In this document: piece after piece, positions 53,231-54,309 of the stretch
How the letters are laid out: every line of letters starts with the position of its first letter
Numbering within the stretch: the stretch's first letter is position 1
NCBI GenBank assembly: GCA_009695275.1
Contig: SIBF01000002.1
Location: 1 to 54,309, forward strand
Source of the DNA: Pedosphaera sp.
GTDB taxonomy: Bacteria; Verrucomicrobiota; Verrucomicrobiia; Limisphaerales; F1-12-MAGs170
Direction of reading: 5' to 3'
Length of the DNA stretch: 54,309 bases
Notes under the pieces: model-generated
Told to the model about the DNA's origin: nothing
Seen by the model: only the letters and a program-made list of their open reading frames with translations
The model's database searches: none
Position numbers and translations under genes: made by a program

Positions 53231-54037
53231 TCACCACCAGAAGGCAGGACCGCCATCGGTGCGAACGCGCATCTTGGAAAACTTCCGCGATTCCACATGT
53301 GCATCCGCAAACGCGAGATTCCCGCCCTCGGGCATCTTCCCGTTCAAATGCGGTGATTGATGCCCCTTAAAGCCCCCGTCAACTTTCGTGTACTGGTTCT
53401 TAGTCCTGTCTGTTTCATTTTCCCCATTCGATAGTGTCGCGTCGGCTATAATCACTCGCTCCGATGAACCCGGATTGATCTCCGTCCCGTCCTTCATCTT
53501 CCATGCTATCGGATTGAGACTTTCGGTGATGTTTGTCTTCCGTACGCGCGCCGAATTCAGGAATGCAAATTGATACCCGACCACCCGGAAGCCAACATCC
53601 TTCAGCGTTGTTTCCCCCGCTCCGTTTTTGTTTGCGCCAGAGTCGGTGGTGAAACTCCACAAGGTATCGTTGTCCTGTTTCGCAAACCCTGGGCAATAAA
53701 GGATGTGCCTTTGCGCCCCATTTTCGGTCAGCCTGTTAGACACATACGCCGGCACGTCCCACGGCCAGTTGCCGACATCGCCATTGGGAGCCTTGAGATC
53801 AAGGAAACGATCCTTGTTGTCACCGGCGTACAACCAGGAGGCGAGCCCCAGTTGCTTGAGATTGCTGGCACATTTGATTTTAATGGCCTTGGACTTGGCC
53901 TTCGAGAGTGCCGGCAACAACATGCCGGCCAGAATGGCGATGATCGCAATGACCACCAACAATTCAATGAGGGTGAAAGCTCGACAGCGAATGCGGCTGC
54001 GACTGTAAAGAAACAATGACAGAATTTTTTTGTTCAT
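53231..54037 (-). CDS. Prepilin-type N-terminal cleavage/methylation domain protein
   Basis: A 268-residue protein. The leader [20 protein letters not shown] is a type IV prepilin/pseudopilin signal; the cleavage site is Ala-Phe rather than the usual Gly-Phe. The C-terminal domain has the [20 protein letters not shown] region, corresponding to the H-X9-DG motif but with DA in place of DG, and ends in GGPAFWW, a terminal Trp pair often seen in this group. Compared with the paralogue at 5048-5878 it shares the first ~45 residues and then diverges. It is a lone gene with its own terminator; its role is unknown. Confidence 0.87.
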   Translation of the reverse strand: MNKKILSLFLYSRSRIRCRAFTLIELLVVIAIIAILAGMLLPALSKAKSKAIKIKCASNLKQLGLASWLYAGDNKDRFLDLKAPNGDVGNWPWDVPAYVSNRLTENGAQRHILYCPGFAKQDNDTLWSFTTDSGANKNGAGETTLKDVGFRVVGYQFAFLNSARVRKTNITESLNPIAWKMKDGTEINPGSSERVIIADATLSNGENETDRTKNQYTKVDGGFKGHQSPHLNGKMPEGGNLAFADAHVESRKFSKMRVRTDGGPAFWW

Positions 54038-54309
54038 AAGATTTTCTCAGCCGCCACACATGCGGCGGTTCGATTGGGAACTGGCACCAATGTAGCGCGG
54101 CCTGCCACGGTTTCCACTAGAATCTTTACCAGGCTTCAGATCGAGAGCACAGGACAGGATATCAGCAATTCTCATTATGGCTGAATCATTGGAAAAATGA
54201 GGGGTTTTCGAGCGTTGCATGGTCATCAGGGGGTGAAGCAATACGGCGCTAAAACCTCGGGCATCCATGAATTCTGAATGTTTCGGACGACTGCCTGCCG
54301 GATTTCCGC
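54038..54309. other. Upstream region of the prepilin-like gene, window edge
   Basis: 272 bases with no supported gene. A possible short inverted repeat (CCGCC/GGCGG, around 54052-54068) lies just before the start codon of the minus-strand gene. No promoter could be assigned with confidence. Confidence 0.4.

Noticed and set aside
54104-54118. Sigma-54-like TGGCACCAATGTAGC on the plus strand
   Set aside because: One of the key positions is off (TAGC for TTGC) and no plus-strand gene follows within the window; it faces away from the prepilin-like gene.

Overview
The window looks like a chromosomal segment of a Verrucomicrobia bacterium, probably of the Pedosphaera/Limisphaerales type. Lineage-typical features are a VPDSG-type C-terminal sorting signal, two prepilin-like secreted proteins, a PVC-type dehydrogenase plus CxxCH cytochrome pair, Tat-exported Gfo/Idh/MocA and TIM-barrel proteins, a DUF4912/GH57 pair, a tandem nucleoside diphosphate kinase, a CotH/lamin-tail giant and palindromic intergenic repeats. 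No rRNA, tRNA, CRISPR array, phage or transposase gene was seen. The taxonomic call is inference from gene content only.

Layout, left to right. (1) 0.2-0.9 kb: a small exported VPDSG protein with a strong intrinsic terminator. (2) 1.4-8.0 kb: a co-directional FecR-TPR-outer-membrane-barrel fusion, a prepilin-like protein and a CHASE2 adenylate cyclase, which together look like an envelope-to-cAMP signalling cluster. (3) 8.1-12.1 kb: a DUF4912 protein, a GH57 glycogen branching enzyme and elongation factor P with an unusual Asn at the loop tip. (4) 12.2-19.9 kb, minus strand: an outer-membrane barrel gene broken by an in-frame TGA just after its signal peptide, a 1341-residue double Ser/Thr kinase with a degenerate cyclase domain and TPRs, and two Tat-exported sugar-metabolism-type proteins. 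(5) 20.3-31.2 kb, plus strand: a divergent membrane pyrophosphatase, a secreted beta-propeller protein behind an excellent sigma-54 promoter match, a 1152-residue protein that I tentatively call PPi-type PEP carboxykinase, and a Gfo/Idh/MocA oxidoreductase.

(6) 31.2-31.7 kb: a convergent intergenic region packed with hairpins, including a tandem pair of about 161-bp units. (7) 31.7-43.4 kb: an asparagine-synthase-like enzyme without the glutaminase cysteine, a 1667-residue secreted CotH/lamin-tail protein and a DUF2339-DUF3999 membrane pair. (8) 43.6-46.1 kb: an orphan response regulator, a small membrane-anchored unknown, a tandem NDK and a DUF5679 zinc ribbon. (9) 46.5-53.2 kb: an overlapping epimerase / DHDPS-family / alpha-beta-hydrolase operon, then the dehydrogenase and cytochrome genes, separated by an intrinsic terminator. 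(10) 53.2-54.0 kb: a second prepilin-like protein on the minus strand.

The most notable points are the possible pyrophosphate-based metabolic pair (pyrophosphatase plus candidate PPi-PEPCK), the FecR-barrel/CHASE2-cyclase cluster, the palindromic repeat translated in frame inside a kinase domain, and the nonsense-interrupted barrel gene.
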